Part shown: positions 62,452 through 64,000 of the stretch, piece after piece
How the letters are laid out: each line of letters opens with the position of its first letter
Numbering within the stretch: position 1 is the stretch's first letter
Assembly: GCA_963556255.1 (NCBI GenBank)
Contig: OY744608.1
Span: forward strand, 13,072,321-13,136,320
DNA: 64,000 bases
Direction of reading: 5' to 3'
From: Allolobophora icterica
Lineage: Eukaryota > Annelida > Clitellata > Crassiclitellata > Lumbricidae
The notes under the pieces: generated by a model
Database searches by the model: none
What the model was told of the DNA's origin: nothing
What the model saw: only the letters and a program-made list of their open reading frames with translations
Made by a program: the position numbers and the translations under genes

Positions 62452-64000
62452 GTAACGTTTTTCCACCTCACAGATATCCATGTTTAGCAAGTAATTAAGC
62501 TTGTATTAGTATGGCATATGTCCTTTTGGCTGAACGAGGAATCTTAGGCATTGGTGAGGAAGTTTTGCTTTCATATCTTGGGATGATGTTGCAAGCTGAT
62601 ATTGTGACTTGTTAGAATGGTAATGTGAGTTTGCATCTATTAAGAACAATCAAGGCCACGTCCTTTGGGCTCTTTTACCACCAGTTCATAAAACTTTATT
62701 CATGGCGTCCCCAGAATCACTAGTACTGTCTTCCACTGAAAGACAATAGAGACTCTCTCCCAAACACTGTACTCAACATTATTTACTTTTCAAAACTATC
62801 TAACTTTGTTCCATGCTGCGGTTTTGCCAATGTTAACGGTTGGGGGTCTTGTCCCCATTTAACCCCTGGATCGCTGCCCGTGGCCAGAGGACTGGCATTG
62901 GGCAGAAATGGGTGGAGGCACTGTGTTACCCGATTTTTAGACCTGCATGAGAAGGACTAAGTAAGTAAGTATGTAAGTTGTTGTACGTCTGGAGGCTGTA
63001 GAAACTGAACTCCATAAGTTGGAGAATCTTTTGGCTGCAGCACAGAACAGACTGCAGGGAATCCAAAGATAAGAAACTCTGTTTCCCTCTGTTTTTAATT
63101 CTCTTTATGTAATGTCACTGTCTAATTATATTAGTAATCTTCAATCGTTGACACTAAATTATTGTTTGTGAAGAACTTGCTGAAGGTGCCTACACAGTAC
63201 CACCTTGTTTGTGAAGAACTTGTTTGAATTGACATCTTAAGAAACAATACTAAATAAAGTAGTAAGTGTCTGAAATGGCAACAGAATGCATATAAATACC
63301 TTTCTCACGTTTTCTAAATTCGAATATGCACGATTACGAACTGTAATAAAAGTTCGTGTTCGTTACTCAGTCTGCATGATTACCGCTATTATTATTACTG
63401 TTATTATTACTCTTAATTTTGTGATATAATTAAAGTTATGTTTGTACAACAGTGCTACACCGTTAGTATTAGAATTTAGTTAGAAATGTATTATTAGTAT
63501 TGACATTCTAATTGATTATCTTGTGCCAATATTGATATCTTAAGTTTATGGACTTCATTATTATGATTAGACCACATGGTCTGTTTTGCTGAAATATTTT
63601 TCATCATAAGCATTGCTTCTTTCAGTCATTAGATTAAAAACTGGACATCTCTCAATCATTCTAACAATTAGCTTAAAAACTGGACAATCCTAACACTGTG
63701 ATTTAATAATGTAAACGAATTCAAAACGGAAACAGGGGCCTAACCTTGTATAAGCTTAAGTATGCTTTTGTAGGGCAAACACATGACTGACAGAGTATAG
63801 CTCACATTACACAATTATTATTATTTATATTATTATTATTATTATGCATTTATCAAGCACCCTATCTACTGACCATCAACTGATGGCGCTGAGCAATTGT
63901 GGTTGAAGGTCTTGTTACCATGCCCTGTCGCTGGAGAGGAATATAACCTTCTATTATGGACTACTTTCTGCCAACCACTTGAAGAGGCTCGAACACTTAT
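62452..64000. other. No further exon seen; simple repeats
   Basis: Probably intron or flank of the GUSB-like locus. A (TAAG)n retroposon-like tail lies at about 62958-62976 and a (TTA)n tract at about 63818-63846. The next beta-glucuronidase exon (expected to code the F-x-x-HG-x-N-x-HED motif) is not visible. Confidence 0.4.

Overview
This window is animal nuclear DNA. Split exons with GT/AG borders, several DNA-transposon superfamilies, non-LTR retroposon tails, tRNA-derived SINE-like pieces and long microsatellites rule out a bacterial or phage source. The host genes recognised (CHTF8, a p130Cas/NEDD9-type scaffold, beta-glucuronidase) are animal genes. The palindromic 8-mer TAGGCCTA and its one-base variants recur at tens of sites. 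Together with the many hAT-like and other short inverted-repeat elements this suggests a marine invertebrate, possibly a deuterostome, but the species cannot be fixed from sequence alone.

Layout. 0-5 kb: the three-exon sliding-clamp-loader subunit gene CHTF8 (1698-4557, +), preceded by a hAT remnant and carrying a hAT-like MITE in intron 1. 5-11 kb: intergenic DNA filled by short non-autonomous elements, most with readable 8-bp target duplications. 11.3-15.9 kb: an apparently complete pogo-like transposon with an intact 1126-codon transposase that ends in a PHD-type zinc finger and contains an in-frame minisatellite of about 40 units. 16-33 kb: gene-poor DNA with microsatellites, LINE and SINE fragments and a 1-kb hAT-like element with internal tandem arrays. 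33.8-38.2 kb: an intact CAS-family scaffold gene (SH3 exon plus one large exon). 38-46.8 kb: MITEs nested in MITEs, one LTR, and a second copy of the 24.5-25.9 kb segment. 46.8-57.2 kb: a second, decayed copy of the CAS locus, more than doubled in length by insertions. The largest is a mariner element that itself holds three independent insertions, one of which holds a fourth. 57-64 kb: SINE-like repeats, a palindrome, and two exons of beta-glucuronidase carrying apparent disabling changes.

How the parts relate. The CAS locus exists as two direct copies, so each serves as an empty-site control for insertions in the other: a Harbinger-like element is private to copy 1; the mariner, two hAT-like elements, a LINE tail and a tandem-repeat-ended element are private to copy 2. 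Copy 1 keeps the whole architecture (SH3, YxxP substrate region, four-helix bundle, C-terminal domain). Copy 2 keeps the SH3 exon and substrate region but loses the C-terminal domain by frameshift and truncation, and is followed by a third partial exon copy. The pogo-like element looks intact and could have served related non-autonomous elements; most MITEs here carry hAT-type 8-bp duplications and their autonomous partners are present only as fragments.
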